A DNA stretch of 64,000 bases from Labia minor. Its lineage: Eukaryota; Arthropoda; Insecta; Dermaptera; Spongiphoridae. Under the pieces are notes generated by a model that worked only from the letters and a program-made list of their open reading frames with translations, was not told the DNA's origin and made no database searches. Position numbers and translations under genes: made by a program. How positions within the stretch are numbered: the first letter of the stretch is position 1; every line of letters starts with the position of its first letter. The stretch lies in the NCBI GenBank assembly GCA_963082975.1, contig OY720344.1:67670546-67734545 (forward strand). Direction: 5' to 3'. Below are positions 33,541 through 47,099 of this stretch, one piece after another.

Positions 33541-34670
33541 TCACTTCGCCTGATTGGTGAAATTTCATTAATTTCAATGATAGTCAATAAATTTAATTAA
33601 TTATAATATTTAATCTTTATATTCTAGATTCTAGAACTATTTATATTAATGCATTAAAAATTAAAACATAATTTATTGAAGTAAATAACAAACATTATTC
33701 AAACATTTTATAATATATTCATACACATCTGTTTATATATACAAATGGAAAATACACGTATATTTGGTAGGATTACCTTATTTATTTAGTAAACATAACA
33801 TACATAATTTCATAAAGAAAATAAACATTTTTTAATTAGAATATTTTCTTTAATGTATCAAACAAAAATAGATTAAATAAATAAAAATTTATAATTTTAT
33901 TAAATACTTTTTATTGTTTTTTTCTCTTTAGAATTAATAGTTTTTTTAATACTTGATTATTCTTTACAGAATATTCATTAAATTACTTTTATTATGCTAT
34001 TTTACTAGAATAGCTAAATTTTTCAATTATCTAAAGAATTCCGATTCTCACCTCATGTAATTATCTCAAATATGTTTAAATGGAAAGGAAATATTAAATA
34101 TAAACCTTAGAGATACGGAATGCTTTTTAGGCGAGACACCGTCCCTTCTTTCCTCGTACAACCACTAGGCTTAATTAACACCGTAATGAACAAGTTGAGA
34201 TTAGATGTAGCAGGTGAGGAAAAAAAAAACGGAAGTGAGGCTTACACTTTCGTTTCCCTTAATTCTTAAAATACAAACGTAGAGAAAAGAGGGATGTTCT
34301 CTGTTGATTTACAATCAAGTCGGTGGCCAGTTGATTTACGCCCCTTTGGGATATCACCCTCAATAGCACTCAGGATCCCCAACCCTCTGGACTCTCATCG
34401 TCCCGGTAGCCAACTACAACTTATTTATATGTAAATAAAACATAGGCAATATTCTAACCGATCTACTGAAACCTAAATTAATATACAATAAAAAAATTAA
34501 TTAAAATAAACTTCAACATAGACGATGGAAACATTAAACAAAGTTAGTTTTTCGTCTATATATAATATTTAATTTTTAAATAATTCAATAAAGTAACAAC
34601 AATAAAAACAAATCTCAGTAGTAGTATATTATTTATTATAATTACATCCTATGAAAGAACAGCACTTGTT
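33541..34670. other. AT-rich stretch with GC-richer patch
   Basis: A patch at 34100-34420 contains CCCCTTTGGGATATCACCCT and CCCGGTAGCC. It has no sustained frame and I could not assign it. Confidence 0.45.
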
Positions 34671-34675
34671 ATTTT

Positions 34676-34732
34676 TCACCTAAGCGGGCTAAAGGCGTTT
34701 TATGATCAGAACAACTCAACTTTTATCCTAAT
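34676..34732 (+). repeat. short repeat J, copy 3
   Basis: CACCTAAGCGGGCTAAAGGC, then GTTTTATGATCAGAACAAC. Aligns with the copies at 25186 and 26148. Confidence 0.45.
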
Positions 34733-35231
34733 TAATTCTTTTAAACAAAAAAATTTTTTTTTAATATTATTTATCTGTTTTTTCTTTTCAACTATCAAAG
34801 ATGTTTTAATTACAAAATATAAGAATTAAATAATGACAATGTTTTTTTAGTTTGTTGATAACGGTCTTAAGTAAATATATCAATACCATATTTCATATAG
34901 ATCTAACTACATTATATTTGTGAGTTTGCTTATGTTGAGAGATATTTTTCAATAAATCATAAGTATCGGATAACGATTAAATATTGGATTACATTGGAAG
35001 CCAGTTACTTGCCTTTAAAAGTTAACAGAAATTCTTCAAAAATCTCTTAGCTTTTTTATTATTATTATTTTTGAACCAAGTCTTTATAGAATTAAATTTT
35101 ACTAATCATTTTTAATTTTATTTTTATATGAGCAATTGTATAGATTTCTTATCATTACTTTACTGTTCGTTATTCTTTCATTTTTGGAAATTCTTTATCA
35201 TACGTAATAGTAATGATTTTTTATGTTTATA

Positions 35232-36030
35232 CATTAATCTTATCTTATTATGCTAGCTAAAATTGTATATATCTATTTATCTATATATCATGGTTCTCAA
35301 AAACCGCTCTAACGATTTTTTTCAAATTCACACTAGATATAGTATTTATAAAGAAAAATTAAGTTTTATTGATGATATCTCTTGAAACATTCAGCTTCAT
35401 TATTAATTTCTTAATTGAAAATTATATATTATATGGAAAACGTCAAAATTTTTAATACTGCCTGCTAAGACAGTAAAAAAATGACAATTTTTTATCTAAA
35501 TACATATAGTCCAGCGGTTGGACTGATGTTTTAACGAGTGGATTTCGTCGGTTCGAAACTCGCCGGGTGAATCGTTATTTAAAAATGAAAATAATGAATT
35601 TGTTATTTTTTTTCTTTTTATCTATTGTTTACATTTTAATAAATTACTATTTTATATTTATTTATTCATTGTTCTTTTATTAAATTTAATATTTATTAAT
35701 ATTATTTATTATTAATTTATATATTGATGACATCACAAATGACATTTATATTGAAATTTGACTCCCACCTTTTTTTAAAGAATATTGTATTAATATTTTT
35801 TTTATATTTAAAATATTTTAAAATTGTTTATTTAATTTCGAAATAAAATTAAAAATATATATTTTTTTTATATTTAAAATATTTTAAAATTTTTTATTTA
35901 ATTTCGAAATAAAATTAAAAATATATATTTTAATAATATTTTATAATTATAAATTACGATATATATTTATCAATAATAATGAATTTTTTTTTTTTAACTT
36001 AATTACAGAGCCGAGGCTCGGGGTCCCGGT
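35232..36030 (-). mobile_element. family D element, inverted copy (D2)
   Basis: From the 3' end (complement of GCTAGCATAATAAGATAAGA) through the core (CAAAAACCGCTCTAACGATT on the plus strand), the tRNA-like segment, and a tandem duplication at 35796-35935, to the 5' hairpin module ending at 36030. Shorter than D1. Confidence 0.85.
35507..35561 (+). ncRNA. tRNA-like pol III promoter in D2
   Basis: A box TAGTCCAGCGG (35507-35517) and B box GGTTCGAAACTC (35550-35561) lie 43 bases apart, as in a tRNA gene. It is better preserved than the copy in D1. It corresponds to the same place and relative orientation in the element. Confidence 0.65.
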
Positions 36031-36562
36031 ATGATCTTAATATATTGTGAGAATTAGATAAATAATGTAGAGAGAAAAAAATATTTAAAAATAGATATTT
36101 ATTTAAATGAAATAAAATTATTTAATTTACAGAATGAAAATGTCTATAATAATGTCTAAACATTTTTTCTTTATAATTTTACATTATAATAATACTAATT
36201 ACAGTAGTTATAATATATGGGGAATTTTCAACTTTGACTGCCGATTTGACCATGTTCCCAAACGAATTTTAAAAAAACCAAGACCACTTTACATTTACAC
36301 ATTTTAAGCTCTAATCGAATCCAAAATCAAAATTTAAAAAATCGAAAAACAAACTCACAGATATATAGATTTTATAAATGAACATTTATACAATTTATTT
36401 TAATTAATTTGAAACATTTTAGGAAACAAATTTTTAATGGGTCATTTTTAGAAATCCCATTTAACAATTATAATAAATAATTAAAAAATTGTAAAATTTT
36501 TAAAGTATATAAAAATAAATTGTATAAATTGTTTAAAGGGTCGAGTGATAGTTCGGTGTCCC
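36031..36562 (-). mobile_element. family D-associated segment beyond D2
   Basis: The first 125 bases repeat the segment that precedes the second 5' module in D1 (19260-19398). The far end (36534-36562) is the second module hairpin (complement of GGGACACCGAAC). So D1 and D2 derive from a source in which these modules were already joined. The middle (36180-36530) is AT-rich and specific to this copy. Confidence 0.7.
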
Positions 36563-36666
36563 AGGTATATATTTTATATTAACACGCCTACTTTTCTGTA
36601 TAATAAAGATATAAAGAATCATATTTTAATTTTTATATAACCAAGAAATCATTTTTTCACTTAAAA

Positions 36667-36776
36667 TATAGTTGTAAAGCCCAAATCTCCGATCCATATA
36701 ACATCATCGACTGGGCCGCTACCAAAAGGAGTCTTCTCTTGCTCTGACTAGGGCCACCGGTATTTGCCATTAGTCT
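36667..36776 (-). pseudogene. fragment of a second LINE type
   Basis: On the minus strand it reads LMANTGGPSQSKRRLLLVAA, then QSMMLYGSEIWALQ. This is the well-known block after the reverse transcriptase in I/R1/Jockey-type LINEs (GGP, KRRLL, LYGaeiWA). Only about 36 codons survive. Confidence 0.7.
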
Positions 36777-36782
36777 CGAAAA

Positions 36783-37056
36783 AATAATATTAAATTTTAT
36801 ATAAATTTATAAATTAGAATATTTGAATTTGTTTAAATTTTAACACATGTAATCAATCATATGCATAAAGAATAGAAAATTTTGAAAATCAACTTGGTAT
36901 TAAATTCAGAAAAAAAAAATACTCATATATAGAATATATAGACTATTCGAATATAATTGAAACTCTTTCTCTCCCTCTATTTTAAATTTGAAAAAACGGA
37001 GTGTTAAGAAATTAAGATTCCTTATACAACATGGATGGTTAAATGAATTGGGCTCC
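36783..37056 (+). repeat. repeat K, long copy
   Basis: Matches 46838-47099 on the minus strand over its whole length, and 8588-8682 over its last third. It has a CTTTCTCTCCCTC run and GGAGTGTTAAGAAATTAAGA. Non-coding; identity unknown. Confidence 0.8.
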
Positions 37057-37297
37057 CTACCTCCCTGAGAAATTCACATTAAAAATGTTTATAATATTTT
37101 AGTTTATTAAATCAAACTATTATTTTTTTATTTCAATATTTTTAATGTTAATACAATAATTTTTATTTTATAATCTATAAAATAATTTAATTATTTTTAA
37201 AAACAACGGTCTTCAATTACAATTTTTTTACTCTCTACTGACTGTTCATTTCATAACTGAAAATAGTGTCGAATAGAAATAGACGATATTACTTGGA

Positions 37298-37545
37298 TTA
37301 ATCTTATTATGCTAGCTAAAATTGTTTGTTTGTATTATTGAGGACCCCAGTTCAATTCATTTTAATCAGATTGATGCAATGATGCAACATTTAATAATTG
37401 TAATAAATAATTAATTGTAGATTAATATTTTTTAAAGGGTCGAGCGACAGCTCGGTGTCCCAGGTATTAATATTACCAGCCAAACCCAATAATAATGAAT
37501 CATTTTTTTTAACTTAAGTACCGAGCCGAGGCTCGGGGTCCCGGT
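37298..37545 (-). mobile_element. family D element, short copy (D3)
   Basis: About 250 bp. The 3' end (complement of TTTTAGCTAGCATAATAAGA) is joined to the segment ending GGGGTCCTCAATAATAC, then directly to a full 5' module with both hairpins (37439-37545). It lacks the tRNA-like part and the core. Confidence 0.85.
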
Positions 37546-37559
37546 ACTATCAATTTATT

Positions 37560-40500
37560 TTAATGAAAAATTGTATGTAAAAATGTATAATTATTCTTTT
37601 TATTGGTTGGTATTTTAGGCAGTTTACACATTTATTTAATTTTCAGTATATAACTGAAGTCTGTTATATAAGTAATTAGTTACGATATATGTATAAACAA
37701 AAAATTTATTTTAATTAGTAATGTCTACTTAGTTGGATACTTTAAACTTAAATTTTACAAAGGGGATCATTTAAAAATATTTTGGTAATAACTTCTTTTT
37801 GAAACTTTGACATTTCGTTTTCAAGTTGAATTTTGAAATTTAAAAAGTGATACATTAATACACTACACTACACTTACAACTTTATAAAGTAATAGCTATG
37901 AGCATTTTATTGCATTAAAATTTCAAGTATAATAGATTCAGTTGAAGAATTTTTTAAAATGTGCTTGAGGGTAATTTATTAGAAATAAAATATACTGGAT
38001 AATAGAAGTGTGGTGTTTTTAATAATTTGATTATATATATATATATGAATATATTTGTTTTTTTAGGGTTGTTTATATAGGATAGTGGTCGTTCCTCCCT
38101 TTGGGAAGGTGCCCTGGTAAACCTATGGAAGTCTTGCAAAGTAATCAGAGGATATCTGGCATGTCTACTTTTAAGAAGTTCAATTTATTTTTACTAAATT
38201 TAAATTTACATATAATTGTGGGGAGGGGGAAATGTTAAATGAAAAAATTCATACTAAAATCGATCAGCGCTATATTACTGTGAGTTATTAGATTTTTAAT
38301 AAAAACATTCAATAATGTATTGACTTAGGTAATATTATCATCAAAACTTAGCTCTAGTCTAATTATAGATTAGGTCTGAATATTTTGGATGATTTTTTAT
38401 CGAAATCCAGAAATAAAATAATTTCTTACTAATATTTTATTAAAAGTTTTAATAAAGGATATTGGAAAAATTGGATTTGATGTTCAGTGCCAGTTTTTTA
38501 AAGCTACTTAAGTACATAATTTTATATTTTTTCTTTTAATTAATCTTTTCAACTTGGTTTATTTAACATTTTATCTTTTAAAAAAATCAATCATTATAAT
38601 AATGTACAACAAATTTTTATCTATCTTATCAATGATTACTCAAATTATCTAAAATCTTTCTATTTTTTTTTCTTAGGCAATATTCAAATCGAAACTTAAC
38701 TTGGAAGAGAAATGTCAACGTATGATATCTAAGTTTTGAGATTAACTGACCTAAAAGCTTTGCATTTTAAATGTGACGTTAGTTCCAAGCTAAAACAAGT
38801 CAGAGTAACATAAAAAAGATTTCAAAAATAAAACCAATTTCTCAAGAGAATGAATAATGAATTATTTAACAAAAAAACCAGAATAACAAAAAGAAAAACA
38901 AAACTTTTTAAGGACAGAATGTAAATTGATATGAAAATATAAATAACTCTTTACGTAAATTAAAAATGAATATAAAATAAGAAAGTACATCAACCAAAAG
39001 TTAATTTCAAAGTTAAGAACAATAATCAACACACGTAAAGAATGCAAAATAACAAACTACAATATCATTTGTTGCTGGAAAACCAGAAAGACAAAACTTT
39101 TATTCTGATTATTTAGAGTTAATAAGAACCACTTGAGTGGATAATGTAATTAGTTTTTAGTTTGATAATCGTTCTTAACTTACATTATCTTGGAAATTTT
39201 CAAGTTTTTGATTTATTTATTACCATTAAGGCATTAAGTAAACAATTTTCTTTAAATGTGCTCATATTGATTTCATTTTTCAGTTAATGTTCTGAATTGT
39301 GACTGTTGGAAAATATTTGGTGTCTTATGGTCTTATAACCATCTCTTATGAGTCCTTCCACTTTAAAGTGATTAAAGAAAGGCTTCGTTGAAAATTCCAC
39401 CCTCCTTCGTTTCGGTTTGATTTCTGTCGATTTGTAATAATAATTAATAACATGATTACTTCTTTAATTGGAAATAGTTCACAAGTCTTTGCATTTGTCA
39501 AGGGCATGCAGGTCAAATCCGTCATCTTTATAAGATTAGATTCTTACATAATTTTATTAAATACAATTACCTGAAAAATTATTAGTCATATATCTATATA
39601 TATTAAAATAATTTATATATAAAAAACATAAAAAGAAATAATAATTTTATCTTTGAATACTAATTACGTATATATTTTTTTCTTATTGAATTGAAATTTA
39701 TTGTTAATATTATTATTTTTTGATTAAGCATTTACATTATTACCATCTTCTCTTTAAGGTATAAACTTTCAAACTTTAAATTTATATTTTTAATAATAAT
39801 TAATGTTTTTGTTGTAAAAAATTAATTATATATAAATTCAAATATTTGTACTTATTATCATATATCATAAATGGAAGTAGTGTTTTCCTCTCATTCCAGT
39901 TGATTTAAATTAATTTTAATATTTTTAATATTTTCTCAATACCTAAGTAATTTTAAAATAATTTTTAAGACCCAATTAAACAACAGTTTAGTGGAAACGT
40001 CTTGAAATTTGGAACAAATCAGTTTTCACACACTCGCAATACAATTGGTAACCATGCTGGTTTCTTGCCTACCAGTGGCGACACGATGTAACCTCCTTAA
40101 TACACTACCTCAATATATAATATACCTACTATACAAAATAAAACATCTATGTTTCGAAATTATTAGAGATCATTGAATTCAATAAAACATCATAGATATT
40201 ATTTATTTAATTATTATTTACATTATTTATTTAATTAATATCTTCAATTAATTTTATAATTTTATTAAATTAATATTATTACTTAATAAATTATTATTAC
40301 TAGAAAAAAATTGATTTTAGAAATTTCAAGTAGAAAATAAGTCCATGTCATTATAATGGCAGAACAAAATAAATGATTTGTTATTCCTATTTTCCTAGGA
40401 ATATAATTAATTACTCCTTTTATTATTATATCTATTATTATACTTTTGTTATTTATAATTTTTTTTTATATTATTGGAGGAAAAATTTTTAGAAATTAAA

Positions 40501-41000
40501 ACTTAGAAGGGGGTGTTTTTCTTTTTTTTTTTGTCTTGAATACAACTTCATCGGGCAACCCTTAAGCGGTTTATTCCGTGAACTAAAACATTAACGTTCG
40601 TCCGCGTTCTCTTATTTTTTATACATGCCCCCGCCAGCGACTAGTTATTAAAAGGTCTGATATATTTATTATAATGTATTGTACTTTTAATAAATAGCCT
40701 TCTTAATGTAATTATAGACAAAAAATATAAGAATAGCTTTGTCAACTTTACAAACGGATCTTTTATATTGGCACGCTCTAAAAAAAGTAATAAAATAACC
40801 ATATCACATGATTCATTTTAATAAATACAAAATTGTTGATTTTACAGTATTTAACAATTTTTCTAAATTATAAATGAATTTAACAATTATAATTCTTTTC
40901 TAATAAATTCTATTGAGTTAATGATTATTTTTATAAAAATAACGAAAAAAACTTTAATCCATCCAAAATTGTAAATACTTCTTTGAATATGAACTTTGAC
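37560..41000. other. long AT-rich stretch, no gene seen
   Basis: Patches at 38060-38150, 39290-39540, 40030-40110 and 40540-40640 are less AT-rich but have no sustained frame, splice pair or repeat that I can support. Confidence 0.5.
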
Positions 41001-41027
41001 CTTATTCATATTTCTGCATTTATTCAG

Positions 41028-41088
41028 ACGCTTAGAATGCATTCATTACCCAGAGATGTTAAAGATGATATCTTGTCACTTGAACCAG
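41028..41088 (+). CDS. candidate small host exon
   Basis: Acceptor TTTCTGCATTTATTCAG at 41027, then 61 bases reading TLRMHSLPRDVKDDILSLEP, then CCAG|GTCAGC as a possible donor. Without splicing the frame continues GQLPIIP and stops, which would make it a terminal exon. The peptide looks more protein-like than the surroundings. I do not recognise it, and a chance occurrence is quite possible. Confidence 0.25.
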
Positions 41089-41403
41089 GTCAGCTTCCAA
41101 TCATTCCTTGATTAACTCTCCAAGTTGTTGAGTAGTCATTTAGTTCCCTCTGTATATTAAGATTTTAATGAAACATTTTTTTTAGCTTGGAATGGTAGTA
41201 TATATGGTACATAGTATTTTGAGATCTTAAATTCTCTCATTATATAGGTTATTTGATATAATATAAATATAATAAAAACTATACACAAAAATTAAAAGAA
41301 TGTAAACTAAAATGACTAAAGAATTACCTAAATTTTATGAGTTTAAATATTAAAGAACCTTTTTGAATCTATCCTTAAATAGAAGTATTCAAGATCATCC
41401 ACT

Positions 41404-41664
41404 CAGTGATGTATTGATAAAATAAGAAGGGAACGCATAGTGGGAGCAAAAAAGTCCTATTTTCAGCAAACTATTTTTTTCCATATAAGTTTTTATTTTT
41501 TCTTATTCTTACTATACAAAATATTTACAACACAAAAAAAGAAATCCTAACAGTAGATTTAAGTGTGAGTTGTCGAGATATGAAAAAGTACTGGAACGCG
41601 TTCCGGTTCTGAAAAAAGGTAAGGGATCGTCGTTCCCCCGCGTTCCCCTCCCAATACACCATTG
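41404..41664. mobile_element. hAT-like MITE, 261 bp
   Basis: Ends CAGTGATGTATTG and (complement) CAATGGTGTATTG match at 11 of 13 bases. Flanking octamers CATCCACT and CACTCACT match at 6 of 8, so an old 8-bp duplication is plausible. GGGAACGC sits inside both ends. Confidence 0.55.
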
Positions 41665-41669
41665 CACTC

Positions 41670-43540
41670 ACTGGGTTCTTAACTAGTCATACAAAAATTT
41701 ATAATATAAATTTATTTTCATTTATAAATAAGATTTAGATTATATTCAGAGTTTAATACTTTTTACAATTCATAATATAACCCTTATAATAAATAAAATT
41801 GTGTCATTCCTTAATAACAAGACCCTAATATGGCGTTTCCATTGTTAACTCATAACACATATTCAGGATTACCAACATTTAATTTGAATTAACTTAATTC
41901 CTTAGAATGATGTAATATTTTAAGTATGAATGTTAGCAAGAATATTTTAAAGTCTAAAAAGATATTTATTTCACTATAATATACATATATTTAAAATTTG
42001 GATATATGAAAATATTAGAATATATTAGGAAATTTGTTGAAAAGTAAAATAAATCATTCAAATTCCATGTTAAAAATTAAAGTTAAGTTTCTTTCTTTTG
42101 GTTCAAATCCCACTGTGAATATTTTATAAATAAATATTTAAAATAATAAAATGTTATATATTTTTACAAATATACAAATGAAATAAAAGAAAGTATTACA
42201 TTTATTCAACAAATTATGTGAATTATTTATTTATTTATAAATAAAACATATTTGATTGAAAATAAATATAATAATAAGTTTAACTTAAAAATTATAATAA
42301 TTTTTTAAACAAAAATGATTATTTTTGAAGAATTATAAATTATGATACTTTCTATTAAAAAATATAAAATTATTCTTTGCTTATTTTTTTTTAAACCAAA
42401 TATAATATTTATATTCAAGTTTAAATGGTTTTAATTGCTATTTATTGATTCAAATTTTACATCTCATAAAATAAATAATCATTTTATTTGTTTAATGAAT
42501 TAAATTATTATATATTTGGGTTATTATTTTATTACTTCGATCAAACTATTTAAACAATTTATTTTTTGAATAAAAAAGTATTTAACTACATATCATTAAT
42601 TCTCTATTCATTATTATTATTTTTAATTATTTGTTTATAGATTAGTATCATAGTCATTATTATAAATTCTTTGATATGTAAATTACATAATACTTATGAA
42701 ATACTAATATTTTTTTAATACAAATACCCTGGGAAATGATAATATATGATATCTTTTCCTTTGGCAAATTAAATTTAATAAATACATTTACAATTATTAT
42801 TAAATCATGTTTTTATAATGTGCTTAATATATGATTATTTTGAAACCTTGTTTATATATATAAATTAAGTAAATATTGAAATACAAAAAATACACTTATA
42901 TAAAAAATTGACAGGCTAATGTTTATATACCTTTAAATTGAAGAGAATTGTTAAATAAATATAAATTACGTAAATTGTTAAAAATATATTTAACGTTTAT
43001 GTGAATTTATATAATATTAGATTATCACTGCCTTTAAGCTTGAGGCTATTTTTAATGAAAGAGGATAACTGTAACCATTTGTAGCTTACATTTGCAAAAA
43101 AATATATATTTTTCATAGTAAAATAAATAGAGATTTACTTTATTTATTAATTTATAAAAAAAATAAAAATAAAATAAATAATAATATAATAATTTGTAAT
43201 TGAAGATCATTAAAAATTTTCTAATTCATCATTGGGATAATCCTGTCTTAATTAATTTCTTTAGTGACTTTTTGTTTTAACTACAAATTTCCGTTATTCA
43301 CGGTATCCCTTCATTAGTTCTTGGATATAATCATCACTCGGGCTGAGGTTTTAAGTTTTTGCTTATTATTACTCTAAGTAATCATGATTTATGATTTCAG
43401 TTATAATCTTAGAAATTGTTGCTCTTTCTTTCTCTCTCCCTCTCTGAACTTTAAATGAATTATATTAATAATAACTAAACAGACAGTTTACTGTAATTTT
43501 GTCATTTGAGAAGATGAATATATATATTCGGAACACGGTA
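41670..43540. other. AT-rich stretch, no gene seen
   Basis: No gene or recognised repeat. Confidence 0.6.
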
Positions 43541-43544
43541 AGTC

Positions 43545-43672
43545 CAAAATCTTCCATCCAATCAACCCAAAATTCCAACATTAACCTTGGTCACACAGAC
43601 ACTAACCCAGAATCCAAAAAAAAAAAAAAATTTCCGTCTAAATAAATTCTCTTGAAAGTGGGGGCAAAACCG
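43545..43672 (-). repeat. repeat G, copy 1
   Basis: Complement of the sequence at 54908-55026: shared AGTCTGTGTGACCAAGG-type segment, GGATTCTGGGTT and TTTTCAAGAGA. It includes a poly-A run on the plus strand at 43618-43631. Unknown identity. Confidence 0.7.
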
Positions 43673-43674
43673 TC

Positions 43675-45240
43675 GATATTAAAATCTCACAATTAAATGT
43701 GAAAATAACCGGAAATAATTTTTCATAATAGTAAAAACTTTCAGATAAAGGAACAAATTCCGATATTAAATGTTTCAAAGTTAAATTATAATACTATACA
43801 TCAAAAATATAATAATTCCTTATAATTTTATCATAATAATTAGTATCAATAATATATTTTGTTTCTATTAAACATTCAATGTTGTTAATTTTCGACTTAA
43901 AATACATATAATATTCTGAATTACATATTATATATTGGATAGAGTGTAATAATAAAACACTAAGTAATATTTCCCTTTTTGATTCCACAATATCAAGTAC
44001 TCACTTTAAATATTTTCCATATAAAAATTATGTCTTCTTAATTTTAATTGATAGATCAAATATTTAATTTCAAATTAATAACCTTAATAAACTATTCTTA
44101 TGCCCTATGTAATTTTCATCAATCCAATATAAATATAATTTTTATTATTGTAGGTAATTTAAAATAACATAATTTCTAATAAAAGCTATACTTAATTAAT
44201 TAAACCATAAACGTGTTGCTTTTTAAAAAGAGGCAAACAAGAAAGGAATATTGTGAGGGAAATGGCAACGAAAATACGAGGATCGTTTTATACCATTTGT
44301 TCTTGGTAAGTGATAGTGTCAGATGGAGTTTCTGTTATAAACTTAAAGCAAGGATTTACTATCTGGCCTAATAAATTATAGATTGAAATGAAGTTTTATG
44401 TTTTTATATACTACTTATATATATAGCACTTAATTAAATTTGAAATCCTTATTTACGGCCGAAACATCTAAGATCCAAGGGAATTTATTATATTGCTCTT
44501 AGATTTTATAGTCAACCACATCAAAAGGACTACTATTTTTAATTAACATACTTAACTTGATAAACTCAAGACTCACCTCCTGTTTTATTATTTAATGTAA
44601 GAATATACATGAAATTAACGTATATATAAATAATAAATCGTTACATATATTTAAAATACGGCTTTTAAACTAATAAAAAAAATCTTATAATTAAGAATTT
44701 ATGGTGTATAATTTAATTGGCAATTAATAATTGTTAATCCTCTCTTTTATTGAAACGTTGATGGATATTTGTAATTAAAAAATTCGATAATTTTTTATGT
44801 CATTATTATAAGACCAACAAATATTTTTTGAGAGTTATGGGTTGTTAATCTCATACACTTGCCGAATGGGAGGAAATTGCGACAATTGCCTCAGTCGTAT
44901 ATGAAAAATATTATTATTATTATTATATTATTATTATTATTGCTAGGAAAGATTGGTTTTAGGGTGCAAATGTTTGTGTGCCTTCAGATTTTTCTCCTTC
45001 TACCTTATGAGGACAAGGATTGGGATTCTTGAAGAAACCCCTATTTTTAGAATGTGTTTTGAGTACTCCAGATAAAAATTATCCTAATAATACTAATAAA
45101 AATTTCATGTCATTTTATCTATTAATTTGATTGTAAAATTTACATCTATAATGAAGAAACCATTATTAGAAATTAATTATTATTAATAATCATTACCAGA
45201 AGGTATTTATGATTTAGACTATTTAGACAATCCAATATAA
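43675..45240. other. AT-rich stretch, no gene seen
   Basis: Contains an interrupted (ATT)n microsatellite at 44908-44942. GC-richer pieces around it (44830-44900 and 44945-45050) are unassigned. Confidence 0.55.
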
Positions 45241-45276
45241 TGAAAAAATATAAACATATATATATATATATATATA

Positions 45277-46085
45277 CTAGCTGCTCAGAGCGCCTTCGGA
45301 GCTCTTCACACTTAGACGGGGGCTCCGCCCCCTATACCCCCGAGTGGTACATAGTATTTGGTTAAGAGTAGTAAAAGGTTTTCATCCATTTTGTTTCAAT
45401 CAGTATAATACATAAAACATTCATTTCTTTTTGTGGTTTTATTTAAAATATATTTTAATTTAATCAGTAAATTAATTATATATATTATTAGTGTATATGT
45501 TATATCTATCTATCTCTGTGACTCTAAGGAACTCGAAAGTTCTTGGCCGCAGCAACCACATTTCTCCAAGTGTCCCTATCCTAAGCCCTAGTCCCATCTC
45601 TCTTACGTCCCTTCCTACGCGTCTTCCAATCGGTCTCCACACCAATATCTTTTTCCTCTCCCATTCTAGCCACGTGCCCTGCCTATCGCAGCTTTTTCGC
45701 TTTTATAACCCTAATTATTTCTGAAGATGCATAGAGGTCATGCAACTCCTCGTTATGCAGTCTCCGCCATTCCTCGATGACCTCATCTTTTGTTGGCCAA
45801 TAAATGCTGGGAAGAATCCTATTCTCAAATGCTCTGAATATACTCTCATCTCCCAGGGTCATAGACCATGCCTCCCACCCATATAATACAACAGGCAAAA
45901 TAATTGGTTTATATATTTTAATTTTGATTCCCTTTGATAATAATTTTGATGAGATAAGCCTCTTTAGTGCATGATAGCAGGCATTTCCCGATTGCAACAA
46001 CGATTTAAATTCTTCTCAAATATTATTATCCTTCGTGATTATATTCAATTTTTTTACATATTCAAATTCTACATTTTGTATATTA
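45277..46085 (-). mobile_element. second Helitron: 3' terminus and LINE cargo
   Basis: On the minus strand the sequence ends at CTAG (45280-45277), preceded by a hairpin with one mismatch (GAGCTCCGAAGGCGCTC) and by the GGGGGC-GGA-GCCCCC hairpin at about 45320. This is the terminus of the Helitron at 8317-9855. The internal joint between the LINE tail and the Helitron DNA is also the same. The host flank is a TA repeat. The 5' end could not be located, so the limit given here is that of the recognised part. Confidence 0.85.
45503..46085 (-). pseudogene. LINE tail carried by the second Helitron (L5)
   Basis: Well-preserved frame on the minus strand (46000-45683): SGNACYHALKRLISSKLLSK, IKIYKPIILPVVLYGWEAWS, MTLGDESIFRAFENRILPSI, EEWRRLHNEELHDLYASSEI and RVIKAKKLR. 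It lacks the MITE that interrupts the copy in the first Helitron. The remaining 3' part is frameshifted and ends in the gatagata tail. Confidence 0.85.
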
Positions 46086-46837
46086 AATCTGTTCCACTTT
46101 GATAATAAATATTTTTTTCTTATATCTTATATATTAATTAATCTTAATTAATGTTGATCGATTTGGCCTGAACCCGCAATGATATCCTAATATTTCCTAA
46201 TATATTTATGGTTCGTAAGTATTGTATATGTTATAATAGAAAAAGAGTATAATATTTCTTGATCATTTGATTTTAATTTTTTATTTTCATTGCTTGATTT
46301 TTATTGAATATTTTCAATTATAAGGAAATTTGAGAAAATGCAAACTTAGAGACTTGAGACAATTTATAAACTTTATTAACTTTATAAAACTATAGATAAG
46401 CTAACAATCTATACATTCATTAGTAGTATTAATTTAAATTAATTGATTTATTTGTTTTTTTATTATTAAGTTTTTAGATCATAGTTAGTTTCCTCCCTTA
46501 AAAGAAACTTATCTAATTTGTGGTGCTAGGAGATTTGAAAATTATTAGTCGCAACATGAAAAGATTTTTGCTTATATCCATCCAACACTTATTTTCTCTC
46601 AAGTTTCTTGCTTCACTTAATCACGTGATCTATATATTTAATTTTTTTTTATTCATTTTAATAGAATTTAAACAAATAAAATTTTCACTTTGTTAATTTA
46701 TATAAATTTCAATTTAAAATGATTATTAGTCATACGCTGAATAATTTGTGTACAGAAATATTGAATGTTCTTAGCGAGATTTGATATAATGTCGTCCGAT
46801 TTGTCATAAATCTGAATTATGCCTCCTCTTCTAGCCC

Positions 46838-47099
46838 AATCCATTTACCAAATCCATGTTGTATAAGGCATCTTAATTTCTTAACACTCCGTTTTTTTAA
46901 ATTTAAAATAGAAGGAGAGAAAGAGTTTTAAATTATATTCGAATAGGCTATTTGTTCTATATATCAGTATTTTTTTCTGAATTTAATACCAAGTTGATTT
47001 TCAAAATTTTCCATTCTTAATGCATATGATTGATTACATGTTAAAATTTAAGAAAATTCAAATATTCTAATTTTTAAATTTATATACAATTTAATATTA
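46838..47099 (-). repeat. repeat K, inverted long copy
   Basis: About 90% identical by eye to 36783-37056, in reverse. It abuts family A sequence at 47100. It may be part of the 5' portion of the second Helitron, because a K segment lies upstream of the LINE cargo in the first one; this is unproven. Confidence 0.75.

Noticed and set aside
35500..35573. A functional tRNA gene
   Set aside because: Boxes are good, but the acceptor arms do not pair and the anticodon arm is not regular. It is within family D, so I list it only as a tRNA-like promoter.
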